A stretch of 64,000 bases of DNA from Loktanella atrilutea (GTDB lineage Bacteria; Pseudomonadota; Alphaproteobacteria; Rhodobacterales; Rhodobacteraceae). Shown here one piece after another: positions 25,524 through 35,429 of this stretch. The stretch spans positions 682,001 to 746,000 of the forward strand of contig NZ_FQUE01000001.1 of NCBI RefSeq assembly GCF_900128995.1, given 5' to 3'. A program made the position numbers and the translations under genes. The notes beneath the pieces are model-generated. The model did not search any database. It was not told the DNA's origin and saw only the letters and a list, made by a program, of their open reading frames with translations. Numbering within the stretch: the first letter of the stretch is position 1; every line of letters begins with the position of its first letter.

Positions 25524-26843
25524 CTACCAGCGGCGTTCGAAGCGGCGGCGCAGCACGATGGCCACCGTATTCATGATCAGCAGAAACACCAGCAGCGTGA
25601 TGATGGCCCCCTGCGCACGTTCGACGAAGGCCGGATCGGCGCGCTGCGTCCAGTTGTAGATCTGCACCGGCAGCGCGGTCGAGGGATCGCCGAAGAGACC
25701 GGTGGCCGATGAATAGGCCTCCGGGTAGTCGCGCACGAAGGCGACCATGCCGATCAGCAGCAGGGGTGCGGTTTCCCCCAGCGCCTGCGCCAGACCGATG
25801 ATCGTGCCGGTCAGGATGCCCGGTGCGGCCAGCGGCAGGACGTGGTGAAACACGCTTTGCATCTTGCTGGCACCCACACCCAGCGCCGCATCGCGGATCG
25901 ACGGCGGCACGGCCTTCAGCGCCGCCCGGGTCGAGATGATGATCGTCGGCAGCGTCATCAGCGCCAGCACCATGCCCCCCACCAAGGGCGACGACTGGTT
26001 GAACTGCATGAAGTTGATGAATATCGCGAGCCCGAGGATACCGTAGACGATGGAGGGTACGGCGGCGAGGTTGGCGATATTCACCTCGATCACGTCGGTC
26101 CAGCGGTTCTTCGGCGCAAACTCTTCAAGGTAGATGCTGGCCGCGACGCCGATGGGCAGCGCCAGCACCAGCACCACGATCATCATGTAAAGGCTGCCCA
26201 GGATCGCGACACCCAGACCGGCGGCTTCGGGGCGCTGGTCGGACGCATCGGGCGCGGTCAGGAAGGCCCAGTTGAACTTGATCTGCATGATGCCCGCGTC
26301 GCGCAGCTTGTCGGCCAGGTCCAGTTTTTCCGGGCTGGTGTTCTGGTCGAGCGCGGCACTCGCCATCGTCACGCGGCCCTTGAAATAGCCGTCGATGCGC
26401 CCGTCCGCCAGCAGGCTGAACCGTTCCGGCTGACCGATCAGGTCCGGGTGCGCCAGCACCCGGTTGCGGACCGTGGCGGCGGCCTCCTTGGAAATCAGGT
26501 CGCCGATCTCCTTCTCGCTCAGATCGGTCTGGATGCCGGCCTCTGCAATGGCGTTGACCAGCCCGTCGCGCAGCAGCGGCGCATAGCCGATGGTCGTGAC
26601 CTTGCTCATCACCGCCATGTCGCGGGTGCCGGACTTGTCCAGCTTCGCCTCTGGCAGCGGCACGTCGACGGTGATGTAGGTCTGGCGGAAGGCACCGATG
26701 CCCTGCGTCACGACGGATGTCAGCAGGATCACCAGCGCCACCATGGCGATGCCGATGGCGGCGGCGCCGTAGGCCTTGAAGCGGCGCTCTGCCGCGTTGC
26801 GCCGCTTGGTGCGCGCATCGGCGGAATACAGGGACTTGGTCAT
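25524..26843 (-). CDS. pstA: Phosphate ABC transporter permease PstA
   Basis: A 439-residue membrane permease, longer than E. coli PstA (~296). After an N-terminal membrane helix (residues ~27-48) there is a periplasmic insertion of about 160 residues (DUF3333-type, common in alphaproteobacteria). The six-helix ABC permease domain follows, with the EAA loop around [21 protein letters not shown]. Its ATG overlaps the pstC stop by four bases, indicating coupled translation of the two permease subunits. Confidence 0.97.
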   Translation of the reverse strand: MTKSLYSADARTKRRNAAERRFKAYGAAAIGIAMVALVILLTSVVTQGIGAFRQTYITVDVPLPEAKLDKSGTRDMAVMSKVTTIGYAPLLRDGLVNAIAEAGIQTDLSEKEIGDLISKEAAATVRNRVLAHPDLIGQPERFSLLADGRIDGYFKGRVTMASAALDQNTSPEKLDLADKLRDAGIMQIKFNWAFLTAPDASDQRPEAAGLGVAILGSLYMMIVVLVLALPIGVAASIYLEEFAPKNRWTDVIEVNIANLAAVPSIVYGILGLAIFINFMQFNQSSPLVGGMVLALMTLPTIIISTRAALKAVPPSIRDAALGVGASKMQSVFHHVLPLAAPGILTGTIIGLAQALGETAPLLLIGMVAFVRDYPEAYSSATGLFGDPSTALPVQIYNWTQRADPAFVERAQGAIITLLVFLLIMNTVAIVLRRRFERRW

Positions 26844-28045
26844 TCGTATTGCTCCCGGTAGCGGCGCACGATGTAGAGGGCGAGGACGTTCAGCCCCAGC
26901 GTGATGACGAAGAGTGTCAGACCCAGCGCGAAGGCGACCAGCGTCTCTGGCGAGGCAAAGTCGGTGTCGCCGGTCAGCTGGCTGACGATCTTGACGGTGA
27001 CGGTGGTCATCGCCTCGAAGGGGTTGAGGCTGATGCGGGCCGCGGCCCCTGCCCCCAGCACCACGATCATCGTCTCGCCGATGGCGCGGGATGCGGCCAG
27101 CAGCACGGCGCCGACGATGCCGGGCAGCGCGGCGGGCACGACGACCTGACGGATGGTTTCCGACTTGGTGGCGCCAAGCCCCAGCGACCCGTCACGCATC
27201 GACTGCGGCACCGCGTTGATGATGTCGTCGGACAAAGAGCTGACGAAGGGGATCAGCATGATCCCCATGACAAGACCCGCGGTCATGACCGAGGACGCCG
27301 AGTCGCCGAACCCCATCGGCTGCGCGAAGTAATCGCGCAGGAACGGACCCACCGTCGTCAGGGCGAACAGGCCGTAGACGATCGTCGGGATGCCGGCCAG
27401 AATCTCGATCGCCGGCTTGACGATGCCGCGGATCCGGGGGCCTGCGTATTCGCTCAGGTATATTGCGGCGAAGAGGCCCGTCGGCACGGCGAAGGCCAGC
27501 GCGATGAAACTGATGTAAAGCGTGCCCCAAAGCAGCGGGATGATCCCGAGGTCGGAATTGCCGCGGAAATTGGGCGACCAGTTGGTCGAGAAGAAGAACT
27601 CGGTCCACGGATACTGGCGGAAGAAACTGATCGTCTCGAACAGCATCGAAAACACGATGCCGACGGTCGTCAGGATCGCGATGGTCGAGGCGCCGATCAG
27701 CAGCCCCTTGATCCATGTTTCCGACGCGGTGCGGGCGCGGAAGGTGTTGGACACCTTCACCACCGAAAGGACGACGCCGGCCACGGCCAGCGCCATGATC
27801 GCCAGCGGCACCCACAGCGGCGCGGCGCCGCGGTATTCCATGATCCGCGCCGCCATCAGCCAGGCGATGATCGCCAGCAGCGGCGGCACCACGGTGGACA
27901 GGATCGCGTTCAGCCCGTGCTGCTTGGGCAGCGAGGCAAGGTGACGGATATCGCCCCCCGATACGGACAGCGCCCGACGCCGGGCAAGGAACGACCCGAC
28001 GATGGCAAGCACGATGATGACCAGAAGGGGCAGCGTCAGGGACAT
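26840..28045 (-). CDS. pstC: Phosphate ABC transporter permease PstC
   Basis: A 401-residue permease. An N-terminal region with extra helices (PstC_N-type) precedes the BPD transmembrane domain, with the EAA-loop region NAVPQSMRDGSLGLGATKSETIRQVV. It pairs with PstA to form the translocation pore. The start MSLTLPLLV was chosen over an upstream Met because it begins the first membrane helix; the ribosome site is weak. An intercistronic hairpin (28080-28106) separates it from the more strongly needed pstS. Confidence 0.96.
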   Translation of the reverse strand: MSLTLPLLVIIVLAIVGSFLARRRALSVSGGDIRHLASLPKQHGLNAILSTVVPPLLAIIAWLMAARIMEYRGAAPLWVPLAIMALAVAGVVLSVVKVSNTFRARTASETWIKGLLIGASTIAILTTVGIVFSMLFETISFFRQYPWTEFFFSTNWSPNFRGNSDLGIIPLLWGTLYISFIALAFAVPTGLFAAIYLSEYAGPRIRGIVKPAIEILAGIPTIVYGLFALTTVGPFLRDYFAQPMGFGDSASSVMTAGLVMGIMLIPFVSSLSDDIINAVPQSMRDGSLGLGATKSETIRQVVVPAALPGIVGAVLLAASRAIGETMIVVLGAGAAARISLNPFEAMTTVTVKIVSQLTGDTDFASPETLVAFALGLTLFVITLGLNVLALYIVRRYREQYE

Positions 28046-28079
28046 GTGGCAGCTTTCGGTCTGACGTGTGGAAGGGGTC

Positions 28080-28106
28080 GGACCGGATGCGCAGCGCACC
28101 CGGTCC
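28080..28106 (-). terminator. Intercistronic hairpin between pstS and pstC
   Basis: GGACCGG / CCGGTCC with an inner TGCGC-A-GCGCA helix forms a long stem with no T-tract. It probably stabilises the pstS mRNA end or attenuates read-through rather than ending the operon. Confidence 0.55.
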
Positions 28107-28127
28107 GGGGATTAGGCTTGCGCCTGA

Positions 28128-29165
28128 TTACATGGTGGTCTCGTCGGCCACGGCGGACTGGGTCGTGGCCAGCTCGGGGTCGGACACCAGACCGTATTCG
28201 GCAAGCGGGCCGTCGGGGCCGGCCATGTCGTCGCTGACGAAGAACTCGGCGTATTCCTTCAGGCCGGGGATCGTGCCGATGTGCTGCTTCTTGACGTAGA
28301 AGAACAGCGGACGCGACACCGGATAGTCGCCAGAGGCGATGGTCTCGGTCGACGGCTCCACACCGCCCATGGTCGCGACCTTCAGCTTGTCGGTGTTGTT
28401 CTCGTAGAACGACAGGCCGAAGACGCCGACGCCGTTGGGGTTCGCGTCGATGCGGGCCAGCGTCTCGGTGTAGTCGCCGTCGATGTCGACCGACATGCCG
28501 TCGGTGCGGATCGCCATGCAGGACGCTTCGGCCGCGTCTTCGTCGCCGCCGTTGATCGTCAGGATCTGCTCCATCGCGCCGCTGTCCTCGCAGCCCTGCA
28601 GGATGACCTTCTCTTCGAACACTTCACGGGTGCCGTGCTTGGTGCCGGGGATGAAGGCCATGATGTCCGCATCGGGCAGATCGCCGTTCACTTCGTTCCA
28701 GTTGCCGTTAGGGTTCGCAACCATCGCGCCGTCGACGGGCAGCTCGGCGGCCAGCGCGGTGTACCAGTCGGCGGGGGTGAAGGCAGTGAAGGCCGGGCCG
28801 TCGATCTGGCTGGCAAAGACGATGCCGTCATAGCCGATGCGCACTTCCATGATGTCGGTCACGCCGTTGGCGGTGCAGGTCTCGCGCTCGGAGTCCTTGA
28901 TCGGGCGGGATGCGTTCGCGATGTCGACGGTGTTTTCGCCCACGCCCTCGCAGAACCGCTTCAGACCGGCGGAAGAGCCGCCGGATTCGACGACCGGCGT
29001 CGGGAAATCGAAGTTCTCGCCAAAGGCTTCGGCGACGATGTTGGCATAGGGCAGGACGGTGGACGATCCCGCGATCTGCACGTTGTCGCGGCCTTGCGCG
29101 GCGGCGACGGTCGCCGTGGCGGCGGTGATCGCAAGGGCAGAGGTCGCGATTTTCATGAATGACAT
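28128..29165 (-). CDS. pstS: Periplasmic phosphate-binding protein PstS
   Basis: A 345-residue solute-binding protein. A signal peptide (MSFMKIATSALAITAATATVAAAQG) precedes NVQIAGSSTVLPYA, the phosphate-binding N-terminal strand-loop, then VVESGGSSAGLKRF and DIANASRPI. It captures phosphate for PstCAB. The start has AGGAGC at 7-nt spacing. It is the first gene of pstSCAB-phoU-phoB and is preceded by a Pho box. It is a PstS of the larger alphaproteobacterial type with four cysteines. Confidence 0.97.
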   Translation of the reverse strand: MSFMKIATSALAITAATATVAAAQGRDNVQIAGSSTVLPYANIVAEAFGENFDFPTPVVESGGSSAGLKRFCEGVGENTVDIANASRPIKDSERETCTANGVTDIMEVRIGYDGIVFASQIDGPAFTAFTPADWYTALAAELPVDGAMVANPNGNWNEVNGDLPDADIMAFIPGTKHGTREVFEEKVILQGCEDSGAMEQILTINGGDEDAAEASCMAIRTDGMSVDIDGDYTETLARIDANPNGVGVFGLSFYENNTDKLKVATMGGVEPSTETIASGDYPVSRPLFFYVKKQHIGTIPGLKEYAEFFVSDDMAGPDGPLAEYGLVSDPELATTQSAVADETTM

Positions 29166-29248
29166 GTGTTGCTCCTGTCAGGCTTCGTGGATCGAACCCC
29201 CCGGGTCCGACCGCTGCCGTCCACCTATGGTCCGGCAGCTACGCTTTT

Positions 29249-29277
29249 GTGACAGCCGTGTAAAAGTTTTATGACAG
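29249..29277 (-). promoter_or_regulatory. Pho box upstream of pstS
   Basis: On the minus strand three 11-bp units are in phase: CTGTCAT-AAAA, CTTTTAC-ACGG, CTGTCAC. The outer units match the PhoB consensus CTGTCAT and the middle one is degenerate. The box ends 84 bp before the pstS start and is in the gap shared with the divergent DUF4188 gene. Confidence 0.85.
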
Positions 29278-29346
29278 CGCCAAAGTTAACGTGACGGTAG
29301 CTATTTCCTGCGCAGCGGCTAGGATCGCGGCAACCCTCGCAGCCTC

Positions 29347-29850
29347 ATGGTCATCCCGATGCCACCCATCGACCCCCGCCGCATGTCCGCCCGGATCGAG
29401 GGCGATTTCGTCGTCTTCCTGATCGGGTTGCGCATCAACGCCTGGCACAAGCCGCAGAAATGGTTTCCCGCGCTGATGGCCATGCCGCGGATGCTGCAGG
29501 AACTGGCGGCGCGCCCGGTCGAGGAGACCGGCTTCCTTGGCCACAATGGACTGAACCGGCACTGCATCGTGCAATACTGGCGCAGTTTCGATCACCTCGA
29601 ATCCTATGCCCGCGCCCCGGATCGCTCCCATTTCCCCGCTTGGACCGCGTTCAATGCCCGGATGAAGGACAGCCGCGGCGACGTCGGCATTTGGCATGAA
29701 ACCTACCTTGTCCGCGCCGGTGACTTCGAGGCGATCTATTCCGGCATGCCGCCCTACGGACTGGGCCGTGTGGCGGAACGGGTGCCCGCGACCGGCAGCC
29801 GAAACGCCGCCCGAGGCCGGCTGCGGACGACGGCACCGACGCGCGACTAG
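29347..29850 (+). CDS. DUF4188 protein
   Basis: A 167-residue cytosolic protein. It carries the DUF4188 pattern: [32 protein letters not shown], then [27 protein letters not shown], and [25 protein letters not shown]. The fold is a dimeric ferredoxin-like barrel related to small monooxygenase-like proteins; function is unknown. It is divergent from pstS and convergent with phoR, sharing a CTAG stop overlap with the latter. Its start is uncertain because no clear ribosome site precedes 29347; Mets at 29359 and 29383 are alternatives. Confidence 0.8.
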   Translation: MVIPMPPIDPRRMSARIEGDFVVFLIGLRINAWHKPQKWFPALMAMPRMLQELAARPVEETGFLGHNGLNRHCIVQYWRSFDHLESYARAPDRSHFPAWTAFNARMKDSRGDVGIWHETYLVRAGDFEAIYSGMPPYGLGRVAERVPATGSRNAARGRLRTTAPTRD

Positions 29851-30872
29851 GCCAGCGGCAGAATCACGGTGAATGTCGTGCCCTGCCCCAGCGTGCTGTC
29901 GATCACCAGCCGCCCGCGGTGCCGGTTCACGATATGCTTGACGATCGCCAGCCCCAGCCCGGTCCCCCCCAGCGCCCGGCTGCGGTGGGTGTCGACGCGG
30001 TAGAACCGCTCGGTCAGGCGCGGGATGTGGTGCGCGGCGATGCCCGGCCCACGGTCCTGCACATGCAGTGCCACGCCCTCGCCCCGCAGCACCCGGTGCG
30101 GTGCGGGCGCGTCCAGCGTCACGTTCAGCACCCCGCCGCTGGCGCCGTATTTCACCGCGTTCTCGATCAGGTTCCCCACCACCTGCCGCATCTGGTTTGC
30201 ATCCGCGCGGACCTCTGCCCGCCCGCTGTCGTCGGTCAGGGTGACGGTGACGCCAGAGGCCGCGATGACGGGTTCGAGGTCGGCCAGCGTCGCCGCAACC
30301 AGCGGCCCGAACTCCACCGCCGTGGCGGGGCGCATGCGCTCGTTCTCCTCGACACGGCTCAGCGACAGCAGGTCGTCGACCAGATGCGTCATCCGCGCCG
30401 TCTCGCGCTCCATGATGCCAAGGAACCGCTCGCGGGCCGGCGCGTCGTTGCGGGCAGCACCGCGCAGCGTCTCGATGAAGCCCTGCAGCGCCGTCAGCGG
30501 CGTGCGCAGCTCGTGGCTGACGTTGGCGACGAAGTCACGGCGGAACTGGCCCACCGCTTCTGCCGCCGTGCGGTCCTCGAAGGTCAGGACGATGCGACCC
30601 GCGTCGGGTGTCACATGCACCAGCCACGTCGTGTCGCGCCCGCCGTCGCTGCCCAGCCAGCGGGTCTGGCCGGGCTGGCCGCTGCGCAGGGCCGTCTCGA
30701 TCGCCTCCAGCGTGATCGGCTGGCGCAGGGCGTTGATGTAATGGCGGCCGACGACATGGTGGCCCAGCACCGCGGCCAGCGAGGGGCTGATCGCCGCGAC
30801 CGTCTGGTCGGCGGCGATCAGCATGACAGGGAACGGCAGGGCCGAGGTCGGGATCGCCGTCGCGTCAACCAT
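29847..30872 (-). CDS. phoR: Phosphate regulon sensor kinase PhoR, lacking membrane helices
   Basis: A 341-residue histidine kinase. Residues ~10-105 form a PAS domain, followed by the H-box [17 protein letters not shown]-box [13 protein letters not shown], and G-boxes [10 protein letters not shown] and [10 protein letters not shown]. Typical PhoR begins with one or two membrane helices. Here none is present, and a stop codon of the upstream gene lies in the same frame 12 bp before the ATG, so no hidden extension exists. It should phosphorylate PhoB (encoded at 23299-23985) but is the last gene of the yicC-gmk operon. Confidence 0.9.
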   Translation of the reverse strand: MVDATAIPTSALPFPVMLIAADQTVAAISPSLAAVLGHHVVGRHYINALRQPITLEAIETALRSGQPGQTRWLGSDGGRDTTWLVHVTPDAGRIVLTFEDRTAAEAVGQFRRDFVANVSHELRTPLTALQGFIETLRGAARNDAPARERFLGIMERETARMTHLVDDLLSLSRVEENERMRPATAVEFGPLVAATLADLEPVIAASGVTVTLTDDSGRAEVRADANQMRQVVGNLIENAVKYGASGGVLNVTLDAPAPHRVLRGEGVALHVQDRGPGIAAHHIPRLTERFYRVDTHRSRALGGTGLGLAIVKHIVNRHRGRLVIDSTLGQGTTFTVILPLA

Positions 30873-30884
30873 GCCCGCGTCCCA

Positions 30885-32090
30885 TCAGGTCTGGCTGGCC
30901 GCCGCCACGGCAGCGCCCAGTTCCGCGATCAGCAGGTCCGCATCCTCCACCCCGACAGAGACGCGGAAGAATCCTTCGGTGATCCCCAGCGCCGCGCGCC
31001 CCTCGGGCGTCAGGCCGCGGTGGGACGAGGACGGCGGATGCGACAGCGTCGTGCCGATGTCGCCCAGCGTCGGCGCGAACGCGATGTCGGGTGCGGCCTG
31101 CGTCAGCTTGTTTGCCGCTTCGCGCCCGCCGTGCAGGGCGAATGACAGCATGTTGCCGCCCTGCCCGTCCAGCAGCGCCACGGCGCGGTTGTGATCCGGA
31201 TGGTCGCTTCGCGTGGGATAGAGGACCTGCTTCACGCCCGGCATATCCGCCAGCGCATCCGCCAGACGCCGCGCATTGTCCTGTGCCGCGCGGTGGCGCA
31301 GGTGGAAGGAATGCAGCCCCCGCTCTGCCAGCCAGCAGTCGAAGGGGCTGGGGGTCAGCCCCCATGTCACGTTGGCGTCGTTCATCCGGGTCCGCAGATC
31401 GGGGTCCTGCGTCGCGACATAACCCAGCGTCGCGTCCGAATGGCCCGCCAGCAGCTTCGTCACCGAATGGACGACGATATCGGCACCCTTCGACAACGGC
31501 TGATAAGCCACGGGAGTCGTGAAGGTATTGTCCACAACCAGCAGGATGCCGCGCTCTTTCGCCAGCGCCACGATACCGTCCATGTCAGCAACCCGGATCG
31601 TCGGGTTCGACACGACCTCCACCAGGATCATGCGGGTGTTGGGCCGCAGCGCGGCCGCCATCGCCTTCGCATCCGTGGGATCGGCCAAAGAGGTCTCGAT
31701 TCCCAGCCGCGGCAGGTCCTGCGCCATCAGCCGCAGGGACCGACCGTAAAGCTGATCGCCGCCCAGAACGTGATCGCCCGCCTTCAGCAGACCGAGGAAC
31801 ACCGCACCGATCGCCGACATGCCGGACCCGGTGACGATACCGCCGCCGGACGCCGGATCGACGCCTTCCAGCATGTCGATCTTCTCGGCCAGCACCTGCG
31901 CGTTGGGGTGGCCTTCGCGGGCATAGGTATAACCAGACTTGTCCGCATACTGCGCGTCCAGCGCGTCGGGGTCCGGGCTGGAATAGACGACCGAGGGCTG
32001 CAGCGGCGTCACCACCGGCCGCGACACGGAGGTCGGCCACTCGGTGCGGCGGACGATGCTTTTCAGGGGGGCTTTCGGGGTCTGCGTCAT
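30885..32090 (-). CDS. Trans-sulfuration PLP enzyme (cystathionine beta-lyase type)
   Basis: A 401-residue Cys/Met-metabolism PLP enzyme. It has the SxxxG phosphate region [13 protein letters not shown]-like, and the PLP lysine in [17 protein letters not shown]. Tyr and Arg residues of the pocket occur in [10 protein letters not shown]. Closest matches by pattern are cystathionine beta-lyases (MetC) that convert cystathionine to homocysteine, but gamma-synthase/lyase activity cannot be separated by eye. Its ATG overlaps the stop of the gamma-carbonic-anhydrase-like gene by 4 bp. Confidence 0.88.
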   Translation of the reverse strand: MTQTPKAPLKSIVRRTEWPTSVSRPVVTPLQPSVVYSSPDPDALDAQYADKSGYTYAREGHPNAQVLAEKIDMLEGVDPASGGGIVTGSGMSAIGAVFLGLLKAGDHVLGGDQLYGRSLRLMAQDLPRLGIETSLADPTDAKAMAAALRPNTRMILVEVVSNPTIRVADMDGIVALAKERGILLVVDNTFTTPVAYQPLSKGADIVVHSVTKLLAGHSDATLGYVATQDPDLRTRMNDANVTWGLTPSPFDCWLAERGLHSFHLRHRAAQDNARRLADALADMPGVKQVLYPTRSDHPDHNRAVALLDGQGGNMLSFALHGGREAANKLTQAAPDIAFAPTLGDIGTTLSHPPSSSHRGLTPEGRAALGITEGFFRVSVGVEDADLLIAELGAAVAAASQT

Positions 32091-32611
32091 TCCATCTCTT
32101 TCAGATCGCGGGCAAAGCGCGCCGCATTTTCGCTGTAGTGCAGGGCCGAGGCGCGCAGCCGCTGGATTGCCGCTTCGTCCAGATCGCGCACCACCTTGCC
32201 GGGCGCCCCCATGACAAGGCTGCCGTCGGGAATGACCTTGCCCTCGGTCACCAGAGCGCCCGCCCCGATCAGGCAGTTCGCGCCGATGACGGCGCCGTTC
32301 AGGACCGTCGCCCCCATGCCGATCAGGCTGTTGGCGCCGATGGTGCAGCCGTGCAGCATCGCCTTGTGACCGATCGTGCAGCCCGCGCCGATGGTCAGCG
32401 GAAAGCCCATGTCCGTGTGCAGCACGCAGTTTTCCTGAATGTTGCTGCCGGCGCCGACGCTGATCAGCTCGTTGTCGCCGCGCAGGGTCGCGTTGAACCA
32501 GACGCTGCTGCCCGGTTCCAGCCGCACACGGCCTAGAACATGGGCGCCGGGCGCGATCCAGACGTCGTCGGCCACGTCGGGTGTCACGTTGCCAAGGGCA
32601 TAAAGGGCCAT
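32087..32611 (-). CDS. Gamma-class carbonic anhydrase-like hexapeptide protein
   Basis: A 174-residue left-handed beta-helix protein with repeated [LIV]-G-x-x hexapeptides. Candidate zinc ligands are His65, His82 and His87 ([16 protein letters not shown]). The family (YrdA/CaiE/PaaY-like) includes carbonic anhydrases and thioesterases; a catalytic role here is plausible but unproven. It lies 2 bp after gmk and overlaps the PLP enzyme gene, so it is part of the yicC-gmk operon. Confidence 0.92.
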   Translation of the reverse strand: MALYALGNVTPDVADDVWIAPGAHVLGRVRLEPGSSVWFNATLRGDNELISVGAGSNIQENCVLHTDMGFPLTIGAGCTIGHKAMLHGCTIGANSLIGMGATVLNGAVIGANCLIGAGALVTEGKVIPDGSLVMGAPGKVVRDLDEAAIQRLRASALHYSENAARFARDLKEME

Positions 32612-32613
32612 GT

Positions 32614-33249
32614 TCAGCGCTCCTCGAACTGGCGTTGCAGGGTGCGGACGTGGTCCAGCAGGTCGGGCTGCTGCGCCCGCCGCAGGCGTTCCGCGCTGAT
32701 GATGGTGCGCAGCTGCGCCTCGGTCACGTCAAGGTCGTCGTTCACCAAGACATAGTCATAGCTGTCCCAGTGACTGATCTCGTCCCAGCTTTTCTGCATC
32801 CGGCGGTTGATCGTGTCGGGCGCATCCTGCCCGCGTTCCACCAGCCGGCGGTGCAGTTCCGTGATCGAAGGCGGCAGGATGAAGATCGACAGCACCGCGT
32901 CCTGCAGGTCCGAGTTGGCGATCTGCTGCGCCCCCTGCCAGTCCACGTCGAACAGCACGTCGCGCCCCGCCTCGATCGCCCGCTGCACCGGGGCCTTCGG
33001 ACTACCGTAGTAATTGTCGAAGACCCGCGCGTGTTCCAGCATGCCGCGGTCGTCCACCAGCTTGCGGAAGGCGGGTTCGGTCACGAAATGATAATCGGTG
33101 CCGTCGATCTCTCCCGGTCGGGGGGCGCGGGTGGTGGCCGAGACGGAGAACGACAATGTCGCATCCCAGCCCATCAGCCGCCGCGCGAGGGTGGATTTCC
33201 CGGCCCCCGACGGCGACGACAGGATGATCAGTAAACCGCGTCGTGCCAT
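32614..33249 (-). CDS. gmk: Guanylate kinase
   Basis: A 211-residue cytosolic kinase converting GMP plus ATP to GDP plus ADP. The P-loop [10 protein letters not shown] is at residues 11-20. GMP-binding residues lie in [20 protein letters not shown], and the lid has [10 protein letters not shown]. Length fits the family. It is 4 bp after yicC, the classic yicC-gmk neighbourhood. Confidence 0.98.
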   Translation of the reverse strand: MARRGLLIILSSPSGAGKSTLARRLMGWDATLSFSVSATTRAPRPGEIDGTDYHFVTEPAFRKLVDDRGMLEHARVFDNYYGSPKAPVQRAIEAGRDVLFDVDWQGAQQIANSDLQDAVLSIFILPPSITELHRRLVERGQDAPDTINRRMQKSWDEISHWDSYDYVLVNDDLDVTEAQLRTIISAERLRRAQQPDLLDHVRTLQRQFEER

Positions 33250-33253
33250 GGGG

Positions 33254-34138
33254 TTATTCCACGTTCTGGATCTGCTCGCGCATCTGGTCGACGACCAGCT
33301 TCAGCGCAAGGCCCACCTGTGTCAGATCCGTGTCCTGCGACTTGGCGCAAAGCGTGTTGACCTCGCGGTTGAACTCCTGCGCGAGAAAGTCGAGGCGGCG
33401 GCCCGCGGGGGCGTCGTCCTCGATGATGTCCCAGGCGGCGGCGACGTGGGCCTTCAGGCGGTCCAGTTCTTCGGTCACGTCCTGCTTGACCGCCAGCACC
33501 GCCAGTTCCTGTACCAGCCGCGCGTCGTCGGCGGCAGTGACCTCCATGATGCGGGCATAGGCCTCTCGCAGGGCCTGCCGCACCCGGGGCTGACGCGCTT
33601 CGGCCAGCGTGCGGGCCTCGTCGATAAGGGCGCGGATGCGGTCCAGCTGGTCGGCCACGATGCGTTGCAGGGCATCGCCCTCCTGCTTGCGCATGGCGCG
33701 GAAGTCCGACAGCAGCGGGCCGATGTCGGTGGTCAGCGCGGCGATCAGCGCGTCGTCGTTGCCCGTCGCCGCCGTCCCGATCACCCCGCGCGAGAACAGC
33801 ACGTCGGCCGCGGTCGGCTGAGCCAGCGTGACACCGGCCGCAAAGGCGCGTTCCTGCACCAGATCCAGCGCGTGCAGCACCCGGTCCAGTTGCCTTTCGT
33901 CGATGTCGAGGTCCTGCGCGTCCGACGTCCGCGTCAGCCGCAGGTTCACCGTGACCGTGCCCCGGTGCAGCGCCTTGCCAAGTGCCGTACGCAGCGTCTG
34001 TTCCAGCCGGTCCATGCCGTCCGGAAGCCGCGTGCGGATATCCAGACCGCGCCCGTTCACGCCCCGCATCTCCCAGTGCCAGCTGGCGGTGTCGGTCTGG
34101 CCGGTGCGGCTGGCAAAGGCGGTCATCGAATGCGTCAT
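33254..34138 (-). CDS. YicC family endoribonuclease
   Basis: A 294-residue protein with the YicC N-terminal domain ([13 protein letters not shown]...[21 protein letters not shown]) and the C-terminal DUF1732 domain ([28 protein letters not shown]). YicC proteins are toroidal endoribonucleases affecting stationary-phase survival and sRNA turnover. It is the first gene of a five-gene operon with gmk, a gammaCA-like gene, the PLP enzyme and phoR. Two CtrA-type boxes lie 87-137 bp upstream in the divergent gap. Confidence 0.95.
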   Translation of the reverse strand: MTHSMTAFASRTGQTDTASWHWEMRGVNGRGLDIRTRLPDGMDRLEQTLRTALGKALHRGTVTVNLRLTRTSDAQDLDIDERQLDRVLHALDLVQERAFAAGVTLAQPTAADVLFSRGVIGTAATGNDDALIAALTTDIGPLLSDFRAMRKQEGDALQRIVADQLDRIRALIDEARTLAEARQPRVRQALREAYARIMEVTAADDARLVQELAVLAVKQDVTEELDRLKAHVAAAWDIIEDDAPAGRRLDFLAQEFNREVNTLCAKSQDTDLTQVGLALKLVVDQMREQIQNVE

Positions 34139-34224
34139 GCAAGGTCCCTTTTGATCGTGGCAGCACCTAAGGGAATTCCGCCGCCCGGGGCAAGGGGCCG
34201 CCGTCTGCGGAGTCGATTAACCGC

Positions 34225-34239
34225 TTAAGACTTTCTTAA
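34225..34239. promoter_or_regulatory. CtrA-type binding box 1
   Basis: TTAAGACTTTCTTAA is an exact TTAA-N7-TTAA match in the divergent yicC / PAS gap, where TTAA is otherwise scarce. Confidence 0.6.
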
Positions 34240-34260
34240 GTGATTTCGGCCCATAAAAGT

Positions 34261-34275
34261 TTAAGATTTTCTTAA
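34261..34275. promoter_or_regulatory. CtrA-type binding box 2
   Basis: TTAAGATTTTCTTAA, followed by C, is a second exact TTAA-N7-TTAA match. It is 36 bp from the first and 56 bp before the PAS-protein start. Confidence 0.6.
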
Positions 34276-34330
34276 CAGCAGCAGTCCCGCCAAGGCCGCC
34301 GCGCCCCGTTGCCAAAGGACGTTTTTCCCC

Positions 34331-34969
34331 ATGTTCGACCGCACAGATCCCCGCTCCGCGCCGACCGCCGCCGCCTCTCGCCTGCCGGAGGCCGAGCGTG
34401 CCGTCCTGCGCCTGCTGGAGGAGGACTGGCGTCAGATGTGCAGCGGCAGGGAAATCCCGGTCCACGCCCAGCTGGACCCGCACGCCTTGCACAACGCCCT
34501 GCCCCATGCCTTCCTGCTGCAGCGCACGGCGCCCGGTGCAGTGCGGATCCGCGTCGCAGGACAGCGGCTGCACGACCTGCTGCGGGTCGACCCGCGCGGC
34601 ATGTCCTTCGGTACCTTCTTTACTGCCGCGGCGCGCGACGTGGCGATGAACATCGTCGAGTCCGCCTTCGACGCCCCCGCCATCGTGGGTCTGCCCCTGA
34701 CGGCGTCGCGCGGGCTGGGGCGCCAGCCGATGAAGGCGGAGTTGCTGCTGCTGCCGATGCGCGACGCCCAGGGCCAGACCACCCGCATGATGGGCGCGCT
34801 GGTTGCCGCGGGCCCGCTGGGCAACCGCAGCTATCGCTTCGACATCGCAGAGGACGCGACTCTGCGCTTCGACGACCTGAACCTGCCCTTCGACGACCGC
34901 CGCAGCCACCGCGCACGACCCGTCCCGGGCCAGCGGCCGGTGCTGCGACTGGTGGTGGACAACACCTGA
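34331..34969 (+). CDS. PAS_5 domain protein
   Basis: A 212-residue soluble protein. A single PAS-like domain (residues ~25-160) matches the alphaproteobacterial PAS_5 (PF07310) type, with RIRVAGQRLHDLLRVDPRGMSFGTFF and LLLPMRDAQGQTTRMMGALV. No output domain is attached, so it may act through a partner. The C-terminus is Arg/Pro-rich. The start follows AAGGACG at 9-nt spacing. Two CtrA-type boxes just upstream suggest control by the CtrA cell-cycle/motility regulator; this is inferred from the motif only. Confidence 0.82.
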   Translation: MFDRTDPRSAPTAAASRLPEAERAVLRLLEEDWRQMCSGREIPVHAQLDPHALHNALPHAFLLQRTAPGAVRIRVAGQRLHDLLRVDPRGMSFGTFFTAAARDVAMNIVESAFDAPAIVGLPLTASRGLGRQPMKAELLLLPMRDAQGQTTRMMGALVAAGPLGNRSYRFDIAEDATLRFDDLNLPFDDRRSHRARPVPGQRPVLRLVVDNT

Positions 34970-34974
34970 CCGGT

Positions 34975-35340
34975 TCAGCCGCGCCGCATGACTTTTTGAA
35001 GCGGCCTGCCCTTCGCCAGTTCGTCCACGACCTTGTCGAGGCGGCGGATGTCGCGGGTCAGCGGGTTGGCGATCTCCTCCACCCGGACGCCGCAGATGAC
35101 GCCGGTGATCCGCTCTGCTTCGGCAGGCGGACTTGCCTGCGCGAACAGCGTCGCAAAGGTGGCATCCGCTTGCGAAAGGACGTCGAGTGCTGCCTGATCC
35201 AGACCGGTCAGCCACCGGATGACGGTGTCCAGCTCCTCTTGCGTCCGGCCCTTGCGCCTCACCTTGGCCAGATACATCGGATAGACCTTTGCATAGCGCA
35301 GACCGGCGATTCGCGCGTCATGGGCCGTGGCTGTGGTCAT
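34975..35340 (-). CDS. DUF2200 family protein
   Basis: A 121-residue soluble protein matching DUF2200: HDARIAGLRYAKVYPMYLAKVRRKGRTQEELDTVIRWLTG, then ITGVICGVRVEEIANPLTRDIRRLDKVVDELAKG. The family has no known function. It is convergent with the PAS gene (5 bp apart) and 90 bp downstream of the DAHP synthase gene on the same strand, separated from it by a terminator. Confidence 0.88.
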   Translation of the reverse strand: MTTATAHDARIAGLRYAKVYPMYLAKVRRKGRTQEELDTVIRWLTGLDQAALDVLSQADATFATLFAQASPPAEAERITGVICGVRVEEIANPLTRDIRRLDKVVDELAKGRPLQKVMRRG

Positions 35341-35380
35341 CGCAACATCCTCCCCCGGTGCAACCAGCGCAGTTTACGCG

Positions 35381-35408
35381 AAAAAGGCGCCCCGCAGGAC
35401 GCCTTTTT
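35381..35408 (-). terminator. DAHP synthase terminator
   Basis: AAAAAGGCG and CGCCTTTTT pair around a 10-nt loop. On the minus strand the hairpin follows the stop at 35430 by about 20 bp and ends in TTTTT. The A and T runs also make it usable from the other side. Confidence 0.8.
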
Positions 35409-35429
35409 GAAACGCGCGTGCGGCCCGGC

